From contig DASQFQ010000261.1 of NCBI GenBank assembly GCA_035633075.1, positions 1-8,619 of the forward strand: 8,619 bases of DNA, read 5' to 3'. Both the position numbers and the translations under genes were made by a program. Source of the stretch: DASQFQ01 sp035633075. GTDB taxonomy: Bacteria; Actinomycetota; Thermoleophilia; Solirubrobacterales; Solirubrobacteraceae. This document shows positions 1 to 6,290 of this stretch, piece after piece. Each line of letters starts with the position of its first letter. Within the stretch, counting starts at the first letter, position 1. Below the pieces are notes generated by a model. The model was not told the DNA's origin and searched no databases. It worked only from the letters and a program-made list of their open reading frames with translations.

Positions 1-1
1 C

Positions 2-412
2 GCGCTCGAGCTGCTCGACGGCGGCGCCCAGCCGCCGCCCGCACCCGGCACGCCGTCGCAGCTGTGGACCGCCGAGACGCGGCACCCGACGCTGCTCGTG
101 GGACTCGCAATGGACCGCGAGGAGCTGCATGGCCGCATCGAGGCGCGCGTCCGGGCGATGGTCGCCGCGGGGGCGATCGAAGAGGTCCGCCGGGCCGCTG
201 CGGCGGGCGCGTCGCCCACCGCGCGCAAGGCGCTGGGCTTCGAGGAGCTGCTGCGCGGCGACGTGGAGGCCATGCTGGGCGCCACGCGCCGCTACGCCAA
301 GCGCCAGCTGACGTGGATGCGCAAGCTCTCCCGGGTGCGGATCCTCGACGTGACCGGGCGCACGGCGCTCGACGTCGCGGCCGAGCTGCACGGCATGATC
401 CGCGAGCCATGA
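2..412 (+). CDS. miaA: tRNA dimethylallyltransferase MiaA, C-terminal part (5' end outside window)
   Basis: Only the last 136 codons are present, and the gene enters from the left edge. MiaA transfers a dimethylallyl group to N6 of A37 in tRNAs that read codons starting with U, the first step toward ms2i6A. The visible part carries family landmarks: the RALEL-like stretch at the very start (visible as ALELLDGG), the LVGLAMDREELHGRI segment, the IEEVRRA helix, the KALGFEEL motif, and the RRYAKRQLTWMRKL tRNA-binding motif near the end. The N-terminal P-loop domain lies outside the window. The stop TGA at 410-412 overlaps the ATG of dapF (ATGA), so the two genes are probably co-transcribed and translationally coupled. 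A miaA-dapF adjacency is familiar in actinobacteria. The identification is secure; only the length and start are unknown. Confidence 0.93.
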   Translation, partial: ALELLDGGAQPPPAPGTPSQLWTAETRHPTLLVGLAMDREELHGRIEARVRAMVAAGAIEEVRRAAAAGASPTARKALGFEELLRGDVEAMLGATRRYAKRQLTWMRKLSRVRILDVTGRTALDVAAELHGMIREP

Positions 413-1242
413 GGTTCGAGAAGTGGCAGGCGCTGGGCAATGACTACGTCATCCTCGAGGCGGCGGCGCTTCCGTTCGCGCTGACTCCCGAGGCGGTCCG
501 GCGGCTGTGTGACCACCACCTCGGCGTGGGCGCCGACGGAGTGCTCGAGCTCTCGGCGCCCGACGCGGCGGGCTGCGTCGCGCGCCTGCGCATCTTCAAC
601 CCGGACGGCTCGGAGGCCGAGCTGTCGGGCAACGGCGCGCGCGAGGCCGTCCTCTACCTGCGCCGCAACGGTTGGACGAGCGCTGACACCTTCTCCATCG
701 AGACCGCCGCGGGGGAGATCCGCCCGACGATAACCGGCCCGCGCACGTGCCGGATGGACATCGGGCGCGCCAGCGTGCGTTCCGCCCACTACCCCGGAGG
801 ATCCACCGACGGAAGCGGCGAGGTCGAGGGCCTGCGCTTCCAGCACGTGTGGGTCGGGAACCCGCAGTGCGCGATCCACCTCGACTCGCGCGAGGAGCTC
901 GGAGCCCTCGACCTCGGCTCGATCGGCCCGGCGATCGAGCGGTCCCCGCAGTTTCCCCACCGGACCAACGTGTCCTTCTGGTGCGAGCTGGGCCGGGGTG
1001 CCATCCGGGCGCGCATCTTCGAGCGCGGGGTGGGGGAGACGCTGGCCTCGGGGACCGGCGCCTGCGGCGCCGCCGTCGCCCACGTCCTGCGCGGCGGCGA
1101 CTCCCCCGTGAGCGTGCGGCTCGACGGGGGCGAGCTCGACGTGGAGGTCGACGAGTCCCTGCGCGTGCACCTGTCGGGCTGGGCGGTGCCCGTGTACCGC
1201 GGGGAGCTCAGCGACGAGCTGATCGCGGAGCTGGGTGGCTAG
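409..1242 (+). CDS. dapF: Diaminopimelate epimerase family protein DapF with both catalytic cysteines replaced by serine
   Basis: This 277-residue protein has the usual DapF length and fold signatures. DapF interconverts LL- and meso-diaminopimelate in the cytosol, giving the meso form for peptidoglycan and for lysine. Visible landmarks are WQALGNDYV (residues 6-14), FNPDGSEAEL followed by SGNGAR (63-78), VWVGNPQCAI, NVSF, and the C-terminal ERGVGETLASGTGAC (205-219). The two residues that act as the acid/base cysteine pair in known epimerases (Cys73 and Cys217 in the Haemophilus enzyme) are both serine here: TCG at 625-627 (Ser73) and TCG at 1048-1050 (Ser214). Cys219 is the other, non-catalytic cysteine of the motif. 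The ATG at 409 sits in an ATGA overlap with miaA. The reading frame stays open upstream to 64, but that part overlaps miaA and is not DapF-like. The family call is firm; that it is an active epimerase is an inference from its place beside dapD, dapC and dapE. Confidence 0.93.
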   Translation: MRFEKWQALGNDYVILEAAALPFALTPEAVRRLCDHHLGVGADGVLELSAPDAAGCVARLRIFNPDGSEAELSGNGAREAVLYLRRNGWTSADTFSIETAAGEIRPTITGPRTCRMDIGRASVRSAHYPGGSTDGSGEVEGLRFQHVWVGNPQCAIHLDSREELGALDLGSIGPAIERSPQFPHRTNVSFWCELGRGAIRARIFERGVGETLASGTGACGAAVAHVLRGGDSPVSVRLDGGELDVEVDESLRVHLSGWAVPVYRGELSDELIAELGG

Positions 1243-1252
1243 CGTGTCGGGC

Positions 1253-2227
1253 ATGACGCAGCCAGCCGACTCGGCGGCCTGGGGACTCGGCCTCGCCACG
1301 CTCGCCGAGCCGGGCGACCGCGTGCTCGACGTCTACTTCCCGGAGCCGCGGCTCGGCCTCGACGGCGCGCCGGCGGGGCCGGGCACGACCGAGCTCGACG
1401 CCGGCCAGGCGGGGGAACTGGCGGGGGCGACCGGCGCCGACGAGCGCCGGCGGGTGCGGGTCGTCGCGGTCGCCGTGGTGCTCGACGACCTCTCCTCGGC
1501 ACCGACCGACGCCTACGACGTCTACCTGCGGCTGCACCTGCTCTCCCATCGCCTGGTGCGCCCGCACGAGGTGGCCCTCGACGGCGTGTTCGGGCTGCTC
1601 AACAACGTGGCGTGGACGAGCCAGGGACCGGTGGACCCATCGGCGCTGGCCGGGGCGCGCCTGCGCTTCCGCGCCGCCGGCCTGCCGTTCGAGGTCCATT
1701 CCCTGGACAAGTTCCCGCGCATGACCGACTACGTGACCCCGTCGGCGGTGCGGATCGCCGACGGCGACCGCGTGCGGCTTGGCGCCCACCTCGCGCCGGG
1801 CACGACCGTGATGCACGAGGGCTTCGTGAACTTCAACGCCGGGACCCTCGGCGCCTCGATGATCGAGGGGCGCATCAGCGCCGGCGTGGTGGTGGGCGAC
1901 GGCTCCGACGTGGGCGGCGGGGCCTCGATCATGGGCACGCTCTCGGGCGGCGGAACCGAGGTGATCTCCATCGGCGAGCGCTGCCTGCTGGGCGCCAACG
2001 CCGGCCTCGGCATCTCGCTCGGCGACGACTGCGTCGTCGAGGCCGGCCTCTACCTGACCGCGGGCACCCGCGTGACGACGCCCGACGGCGAGGTGGTCAA
2101 GGCGCGCGAGCTCAGCGGAGCCGACAACCTCCTGTTCCGGCGCAACTCTCAGAGCGGCGCGGTGGAGACGATGCCGCGCTCAGGCGGCTGGGCCGGCCTC
2201 AACGCCGTCCTGCACGCCAACGACTGA
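1253..2227 (+). CDS. dapD: 2,3,4,5-tetrahydropyridine-2,6-dicarboxylate N-succinyltransferase (actinobacterial DapD)
   Basis: DapD transfers succinyl from succinyl-CoA to tetrahydrodipicolinate, the committed step of the succinylase diaminopimelate branch. The 324-residue product closely resembles mycobacterial DapD: GLGLATLA near the N-terminus, the N-terminal domain motif DAYDVYLRLHLLSHRLVRPH (87-106), then a left-handed beta-helix from about residue 160 to 275 with VRLGAHLAPGTTVMHEGFVN, MIEGRISAGVVVGDGSDVGGG and CLLGANAGLGISLGDDC, and the C-terminal SGADNLLFRRNSQSGAVE. Glu205 in MIEGRIS matches the glutamate reported as important in the mycobacterial enzyme. Active DapD is a trimer. The start is uncertain: in-frame GTG at 1235 (overlapping the dapF stop), GTG at 1244 and ATG at 1253 all precede the conserved region; I chose the ATG. 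A GGAG at 1227-1230 would suit the GTG starts. It is probably in one operon with miaA and dapF. Its last 48 bp overlap dapC, which runs the other way. Confidence 0.95.
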   Translation: MTQPADSAAWGLGLATLAEPGDRVLDVYFPEPRLGLDGAPAGPGTTELDAGQAGELAGATGADERRRVRVVAVAVVLDDLSSAPTDAYDVYLRLHLLSHRLVRPHEVALDGVFGLLNNVAWTSQGPVDPSALAGARLRFRAAGLPFEVHSLDKFPRMTDYVTPSAVRIADGDRVRLGAHLAPGTTVMHEGFVNFNAGTLGASMIEGRISAGVVVGDGSDVGGGASIMGTLSGGGTEVISIGERCLLGANAGLGISLGDDCVVEAGLYLTAGTRVTTPDGEVVKARELSGADNLLFRRNSQSGAVETMPRSGGWAGLNAVLHAND

Positions 2228-3346
2228 CTCCAACAGCCCGGCCGCACGCCGGCACTCCTCGAGCGTCGGCACGAGCGCGAGACGCAGGTAGCCCGCGCCG
2301 GCCGGGCCGAAGAACGAGCCGGGGGCGAGCACGACGCCGTGGTCGAGCAGCCGCTGGGCGAGCGCCTCGGCACGCTCGCCCGCGTCGAGCCAGAGGAAGA
2401 ACGTGGCGTCGCCGCCCACGTGGCGCAGGCCGTGGGCCTGGAGCCGCGGCAGGAGGACGTCGCGCTTGGCGCGGTAGGTCGCGCGCACCGCCTCGACGTG
2501 ATCCTCGTCGGCCCAGGCCGCGAGCGCCGCGCGCTGGACGAACTCCTGCGGGGCCACACCGACGTTGGGCCGGTAGCGCTTGAGCGCGGCGATCACGTCG
2601 GGGTCGCCCGCCACCAGCCCCGAGCGGTAGCCGGGCATCGAGGAGCGCTTGGAGAGCGTGTTGAGCGCGACGACGTTGCGGCGGTCGGCGACCTGGAGGA
2701 CCGAGCCCGGCGGCTCGGCGCCGAAGTACAGCTCGGAGTAGGCCTCGTCGCAGGCGAGCACGAAGTCGTGCTCGCGCGCCAGGGCGGCCGCGCGATCGTA
2801 GAGGCCGGGCGGCGCGGTGGCGGCCGTAGGGTTGTTGGGGTAGTTCAACCAAAGGATCGCGACCCGTTCCCACGTCGCGGACGGGACGCCGTCGAGGTCG
2901 GGGAGGAAGCCCGCCTCACGGCGCAGGGGCAGCTCGAGCACGGCCTTGCCCGCGAACAGCGCGCCGCGCTCGGCCACCGGGTAGCCGGGCGTGGTCACGG
3001 CGACGAGGTCGCCGTCCACGACCTGGGCGAGGTGGAAGATCGCCTCCTTGGAGCCGAGCGTGGGGAGGACCTCGGTGTCGGGATCGAGCACCACGGCGAA
3101 GCGCCGGTCGCACCAGTCCGCGATCGCCGCGCGCAGCTCCGGCAGCCCGTCGGTCGCCGGGTAGGTCGAGCGCTTCTCGACGCTCGCGACGAGCGCGTCA
3201 CGGATGAAGGCGGGCGTCTCCTCGCGCGGCTCGCCGATCCCGAAGTCGACGACCGGGACGCCGCGCTCGACGAGACGACGCTTGGCCTCGGTGAGGCGCA
3301 GGAAGGGGTAGGTGCGCATTGCCGAGAGGACGGGGGAGAGCCTCAT
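2180..3346 (-). CDS. dapC: N-succinyldiaminopimelate aminotransferase (DapC-type class I/II PLP aminotransferase)
   Basis: This is a 388-residue fold-type I PLP aminotransferase. DapC moves an amino group from glutamate to N-succinyl-2-amino-6-ketopimelate, giving N-succinyl-LL-diaminopimelate. Landmarks: DFGIGEPREETP (34-45), STYPATDGLPELRAAI (60-75), the LGSKEAIF cofactor-binding turn (97-104), NYPNNPT (168-174), CDEAYSELYF (199-208), the Schiff-base lysine Lys233 in TLSKRSSMPGYR (230-241), and the carboxylate-binding arginine Arg355 in YLRLALVP. Substrate assignment rests on similarity to DapC-type enzymes plus its position directly after dapE; aspartate-type aminotransferases share the fold. 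The ATG at 3344-3346 overlaps the dapE stop (ATGA), so translation is probably coupled. Another ATG at residue 10 is possible. The last 15 or so residues lie beyond the conserved core and are encoded antisense to the end of dapD. Confidence 0.88.
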   Translation of the reverse strand: MRLSPVLSAMRTYPFLRLTEAKRRLVERGVPVVDFGIGEPREETPAFIRDALVASVEKRSTYPATDGLPELRAAIADWCDRRFAVVLDPDTEVLPTLGSKEAIFHLAQVVDGDLVAVTTPGYPVAERGALFAGKAVLELPLRREAGFLPDLDGVPSATWERVAILWLNYPNNPTAATAPPGLYDRAAALAREHDFVLACDEAYSELYFGAEPPGSVLQVADRRNVVALNTLSKRSSMPGYRSGLVAGDPDVIAALKRYRPNVGVAPQEFVQRAALAAWADEDHVEAVRATYRAKRDVLLPRLQAHGLRHVGGDATFFLWLDAGERAEALAQRLLDHGVVLAPGSFFGPAGAGYLRLALVPTLEECRRAAGLLESVVGVQDGVEAGPAA

Positions 3347-4371
3347 CGCGCGGCGAACGCCTCCAGCACGCGGTAGGAGCGCACGAGCGCGGCCACCGCG
3401 ACGGACTCCTCGCGGGTGTGGGCCTGCGGAGGGTCACCCGGGCCGAAGTTCACGGCGGGAAGGCCCGCGGCAGCGAACTCGGCCACGGGCGTCCACGCCT
3501 GCTTGGGGGCGACGGTCAGGTCCCCCGCGGCGACGAGGGCGTCGACCAGCACGCCCTCCGCGACCACTCCCGCCGGGGCGTTGGAGTCGATCCGCAGCTC
3601 GCCGTGACCGTCGCACAGGATCACCAGGCGCGCCTCGGCCTCCTGCGGCGAGCGCCCCGGCGCGTAGCGGAAGTTCACCTGGCACTCGGCCCGCTCCGGG
3701 ATCACGTTGCCGGCGATCCCGCCGGCGATGCGCGTGACCGACGCCACCTCGACGAAGCGCAGGCCATCGAAGTCGTGCGGCTCGGGCTCGTGGGCGGCCA
3801 GCGCCGAGACGCCCGCGGCGGCGCGCTCGATGGCGTTGTCGGCCAGCCATGGGCGCGCAGAGTGCCCGGAGCGCCCGTGGAAGGTCCAGGTCGCGTTGAT
3901 GTTGCCGAGGCAGCCCGCGTGCAGCTCGTTGCCCGTGGGCTCCATCATCACGACGAGCTCGGGGGCAAGGCGCTCGCGGCGCAGCAGCGGAGTCAGCGCG
4001 CTGTCGCCGAGAGGCAGCTCCTCGCGGCCGAAGAACAGCGCGCCGAATGGCGCGAGCGCGAGCGCGAGCTCGATCATCACGGCCATCGCGCCCTTCATGT
4101 CGCTGGCGCCCAGGCCGCGCACGCGATCGCCCTCGCGCGCGCCGGGGCGGTTGTCCTGCGCGGGAACCGTGTCGAGGTGGCCACCCAGCAGCACGCCGGC
4201 GTCCGCGGGCCCGCCGAGCACGCAGGTGTCGCCGAGATCGCGCGCCCCGGGGAGCAGCCCCAGCACGTGGGCGGCGAGGGCAGCCTCGTCGCGGGACTCC
4301 GAGGGGATGTCGATGAGCTCGAGCGTCCTGGCGGCCAGGCGCTCGCCCAGCTCGGCGTCGCTCAGCGGCAT
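3343..4371 (-). CDS. dapE: Succinyl-diaminopimelate desuccinylase DapE (M20 metallopeptidase family)
   Basis: DapE is a di-zinc hydrolase that releases succinate from N-succinyl-LL-diaminopimelate, leaving LL-diaminopimelate for DapF. The 342-residue product shows the M20 residues in order: His65 and catalytic-site Asp67 in GGHLDTVPAQ, bridging Asp91 in GLGASDMKGAM, the Glu117-Glu118 pair (general base plus metal ligand) in FGREELPLGDS, Glu144 in MMEPTGN, and His318 in NFGPGDPPQAHTREES. The central GNINATWTFHGRSGHSARPW and GGIAGNVIPERAEC stretches belong to the dimerisation lid domain. I chose the ATG at 4369-4371 because the product then begins at the usual point (MPLSDAELG) and a Shine-Dalgarno-like TAAGGTG lies 7 nt upstream; an ATG 45 bp further upstream adds only a basic, unconserved tail. 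It leads a two-gene unit with dapC and diverges from hflX. Confidence 0.93.
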   Translation of the reverse strand: MPLSDAELGERLAARTLELIDIPSESRDEAALAAHVLGLLPGARDLGDTCVLGGPADAGVLLGGHLDTVPAQDNRPGAREGDRVRGLGASDMKGAMAVMIELALALAPFGALFFGREELPLGDSALTPLLRRERLAPELVVMMEPTGNELHAGCLGNINATWTFHGRSGHSARPWLADNAIERAAAGVSALAAHEPEPHDFDGLRFVEVASVTRIAGGIAGNVIPERAECQVNFRYAPGRSPQEAEARLVILCDGHGELRIDSNAPAGVVAEGVLVDALVAAGDLTVAPKQAWTPVAEFAAAGLPAVNFGPGDPPQAHTREESVAVAALVRSYRVLEAFAAR

Positions 4372-4452
4372 GAGCCCGCACCTTACGGGTCGCCTTGGTC
4401 CAATTGGCCGTCGCACGCGCCACGGCGGAACGCGGGCCTACAATCGAAGGGA
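4372..4452. promoter_or_regulatory. Divergent intergenic region between dapE and hflX
   Basis: This 81-bp gap must carry the promoters for dapE-dapC (leftward) and hflX (rightward). It contains the 8-bp palindrome CCAATTGG at 4400-4407, preceded by an overlapping TTGG-T-CCAA at 4395-4403; these are AT-rich for this genome and sit near the middle of the gap. On the plus strand TACAAT at 4439-4444 is a good -10 candidate for hflX, although I see no convincing -35 at the right spacing. No open reading frame is supported inside it. Confidence 0.5.
4379..4385 (-). promoter_or_regulatory. Ribosome binding site of dapE
   Basis: On the minus strand TAAGGTG lies 7 nt before the chosen dapE ATG and matches the start and end of the consensus TAAGGAGGTG. 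This supports the start at 4371. The same bases (TAAGGT) also resemble an actinobacterial -10 element, so a near-leaderless transcript is an alternative reading. Confidence 0.5.
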
Positions 4453-5760
4453 ATGCAGAGAAGCCGCAACGGCAGGGAGGTACAGACCCGGTACACGCCC
4501 CCGCCGAGGCCCGGACGGGCCCGGCAGCGGGCCTACTGCCTGGGCGTCACGCCGCAGGGCGAGGACATGGAGGAGCTCAAGGAGCTGCTGCGCACGGCGG
4601 GGGTCGCGGTCGTGGGCGAGCTCGTGCAGCACCGCGAGAAGCCCCACGCCAACCTCTACCTCGGCTCCGGCAAGGTCGAGGAGCTCAAGCCCGCCCTGGC
4701 AGCCGCGGACGCCAACCTCGTGGCGATCGACGACGAGCTGAGCCCCCGCCAGGAGCGCAACCTGGAGGCAGCGCTCGGGATGCCGGTCATCGACCGCACC
4801 GCGGTGATCCTCGACATCTTCGCGGGCCACGCCCACACGGCCGACGGCAAGCTCCAGGTCGAGCTCGCCCAGCTCGAGTACAACCTCGCCCGCATGCGCG
4901 GCCTCTGGACGCACCTCGAGCGCCTCGGCGGCGGAATCGGTACCCGCGGCCCCGGCGAGACCCAGATCGAGACGGACCGTCGGCTGGCGCGCGACCGCAT
5001 CGCGGCGCTGCGCCGGCGCCTGGACCACGTGCGCTCCAACCGCGCCGTCCAGCGGGCCGAGCGCGAGCGCGCGCACCTGCCGAGCGTGGCGCTGGCCGGC
5101 TACACCAACGCGGGCAAGTCCACGCTGCTCAACGCCCTCACCGGAGCGTCGGTCGGGGTACGCGACCGGCTCTTCCACACGCTGGACCCGACCACGCGCA
5201 CGCTGCGACTGCAGGGCCGGACCTACCTGATGACCGACACCGTCGGCTTCATCCGCAAGCTGCCCCACCAGCTCGTCGACGCGTTCGCGGCGACGCTCGA
5301 GGAGACCCGCCTGGCCGACCTCCTGCTCCACGTCGTCGACGCGAGCGCTCCCGAGGAGGAGCTGGTCCAGATGACCCGCGCGGTCGACGACGTGCTCGAG
5401 GAGATCGGCGTGGGCGACACGCCCCGCGTCCTGGCGCTCAACAAGGCCGACCTGCTCTCCGAGGACCGCCGGCGCGAGCTGTCGTTCCGGCATCCCGAGG
5501 CCCAGCTCGTGTCCGCCGTCAGCGGCGAGGGGCTCGAGGAGCTGGGTGACCTGGTGACGGCCGAGTTCGAGCGCACGCTGCGCGACGTCGAGCTGCTCGT
5601 GCCCTTCTCCGATGGTGGCACGCTGTCGGAGCTCCACGACGTGGCGGGCGACCTCGAGCGCGAGGACACCCCCGAGGGCGTCCGGGTCTCCGCCCGCATG
5701 CCGGCGGTCGTGGCCGAGCGGTTCGACCGCTACGCCAACGACGGCGACGGCGCCGCTTAA
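4453..5760 (+). CDS. hflX: GTPase HflX
   Basis: HflX is a ribosome-associated GTPase that binds the 50S subunit and splits stalled or heat-damaged ribosomes. The 435-residue product has the HflX N-terminal domain (about residues 27-205), with HREKPHANLYLGSGKVEEL and the family signature GGGIGTRGPGETQIETDRR (159-177), then the G domain: P-loop GYTNAGKST (216-224), the switch I region DPTTRT (245-250), DTVGF (262-266), NKAD (330-333) and SAVSG (354-358), then a short C-terminal domain. The start is the ATG at 4453, about 25 codons before the first conserved residues. A purine stretch GAAGGGA touches the ATG, too close for a normal ribosome binding site, and the -10 candidate TACAAT ends 8 nt before it, so a leaderless mRNA is plausible. 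A strong GGAGG at 4476-4480 has no in-frame start behind it. The frame is open far upstream, but that is antisense to dapE. Confidence 0.95.
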   Translation: MQRSRNGREVQTRYTPPPRPGRARQRAYCLGVTPQGEDMEELKELLRTAGVAVVGELVQHREKPHANLYLGSGKVEELKPALAAADANLVAIDDELSPRQERNLEAALGMPVIDRTAVILDIFAGHAHTADGKLQVELAQLEYNLARMRGLWTHLERLGGGIGTRGPGETQIETDRRLARDRIAALRRRLDHVRSNRAVQRAERERAHLPSVALAGYTNAGKSTLLNALTGASVGVRDRLFHTLDPTTRTLRLQGRTYLMTDTVGFIRKLPHQLVDAFAATLEETRLADLLLHVVDASAPEEELVQMTRAVDDVLEEIGVGDTPRVLALNKADLLSEDRRRELSFRHPEAQLVSAVSGEGLEELGDLVTAEFERTLRDVELLVPFSDGGTLSELHDVAGDLEREDTPEGVRVSARMPAVVAERFDRYANDGDGAA

Positions 5761-6209
5761 CGCCCGGAGGACCCGAAGCCGTCGACGCCGCGGCCGTCCG
5801 GGGCGGGCGACAGCTCGTCGACGACGCGCGGGTCGGGGGCCACGAAGGGCACGAGCAGGAGCTGGGCGATCCGGTCGCCGGCGCTCGCCTCGTACGGCTC
5901 GTTCCCGAGATTGACGAGGATCACGCGCAGCTCGCCGCGGTAGTTGGGGTCGACGAGCCCGGGGCCGTTCACGACGGAGAGCCCGTGACGCGCGGCCAGT
6001 CCCGATCGGGGGACGACGAGACCGGCGAGCCCCGGCGGCAGCGCCACCGCCACGCCGGTCGGCACCGTCGCGCGTGCGCCGGGCTCGAGCCGGAAGGCCT
6101 CGACGCAGCGCAGGTCGTAGCCCGCGTCCCCGGGGCGCGTGCGCGACGGGGGATGGGCGCAGGGATGCAGCAGACGGACCTCGAGGACGTCGGTCGCGGC
6201 GACGGACAT
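5757..6209 (-). CDS. dut: Deoxyuridine 5'-triphosphate nucleotidohydrolase (dUTPase)
   Basis: Dut hydrolyses dUTP to dUMP and pyrophosphate, keeping uracil out of DNA and supplying dUMP for thymidylate synthesis. The 150-residue product is full length for the homotrimeric family and has all five motifs: GDAGYDL (27-33), PRSGLA (67-72), NGPGLVDPNYRGEL (81-94, with catalytic Asp87 and substrate-stacking Tyr90), GDRIAQLLL (111-119), and the C-terminal RGVDGFGSSGR (140-150) that closes over the active site. The protein has no lysine at all. I chose the ATG at 6207-6209 because it puts MSVAATDVLEVRLLHP directly before the core; the frame is open further upstream but only antisense to the DUF1684 gene. 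No clear ribosome binding site is seen; TAGCGT at 6222-6217 (minus strand) lies 7 nt before the ATG and could be a -10 of a leaderless transcript. The stop overlaps the hflX stop in a shared TTAA. Confidence 0.95.
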   Translation of the reverse strand: MSVAATDVLEVRLLHPCAHPPSRTRPGDAGYDLRCVEAFRLEPGARATVPTGVAVALPPGLAGLVVPRSGLAARHGLSVVNGPGLVDPNYRGELRVILVNLGNEPYEASAGDRIAQLLLVPFVAPDPRVVDELSPAPDGRGVDGFGSSGR

Positions 6210-6290
6210 GGCCCTGACGCTACCGGCCGTGCCAGACCGCTCCCCGCGGCTTCCCGCTCCGACCGCGGAATCCCTGCCATCCTGCCGCCC
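6210..6290. promoter_or_regulatory. Divergent intergenic region between dut and the DUF1684 gene
   Basis: This 81-bp gap separates two divergent genes and should hold both promoters. Neither side shows a good Shine-Dalgarno sequence. TAGCGT (minus strand, 6222-6217) and CATCCT (plus strand, 6279-6284) each end about 6-7 nt before the respective ATG, the placement expected for leaderless transcripts, but neither has a recognisable -35. Two copies of the palindrome CCGCGG occur at 6244-6249 and 6263-6268, 19 bp apart; this may be chance in such GC-rich DNA. Confidence 0.3.

Noticed and set aside
64..408. N-terminal extension of the dapF frame
   Set aside because: It overlaps miaA in another frame, is arginine-rich and low in complexity, and DapF conservation begins at the ATG at 409.
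292..1299. 335-residue open frame antisense to dapF
   Set aside because: It is a shadow of dapF, with composition typical of antisense reading in GC-rich DNA.
2339..3376. 345-residue open frame antisense to dapC and the end of dapE
   Set aside because: It is the codon-bias mirror of a real aminotransferase gene and shows no family signature.
3319..4452. Long in-frame extension upstream of hflX that would give an 813-residue protein
   Set aside because: It is antisense to dapE, which has all its metal-binding residues; the extension is arginine/glycine-rich without family motifs. Open antisense frames are expected at this GC content.
4476..4480. Strong GGAGG as the ribosome binding site of hflX
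   Set aside because: No in-frame ATG, GTG or TTG follows at a usable distance, so it is more likely part of the coding sequence.
4438..5637. 399-residue open frame antisense to hflX
   Set aside because: It is the codon-bias mirror of hflX, with no recognisable motif and no start signals; the sense strand encodes every GTPase motif.
6244..6268. Two CCGCGG palindromes between dut and the DUF1684 gene as an operator
   Set aside because: A 6-bp GC-only palindrome is frequent by chance at about 72% GC, and the 19-bp spacing alone is not sufficient evidence.
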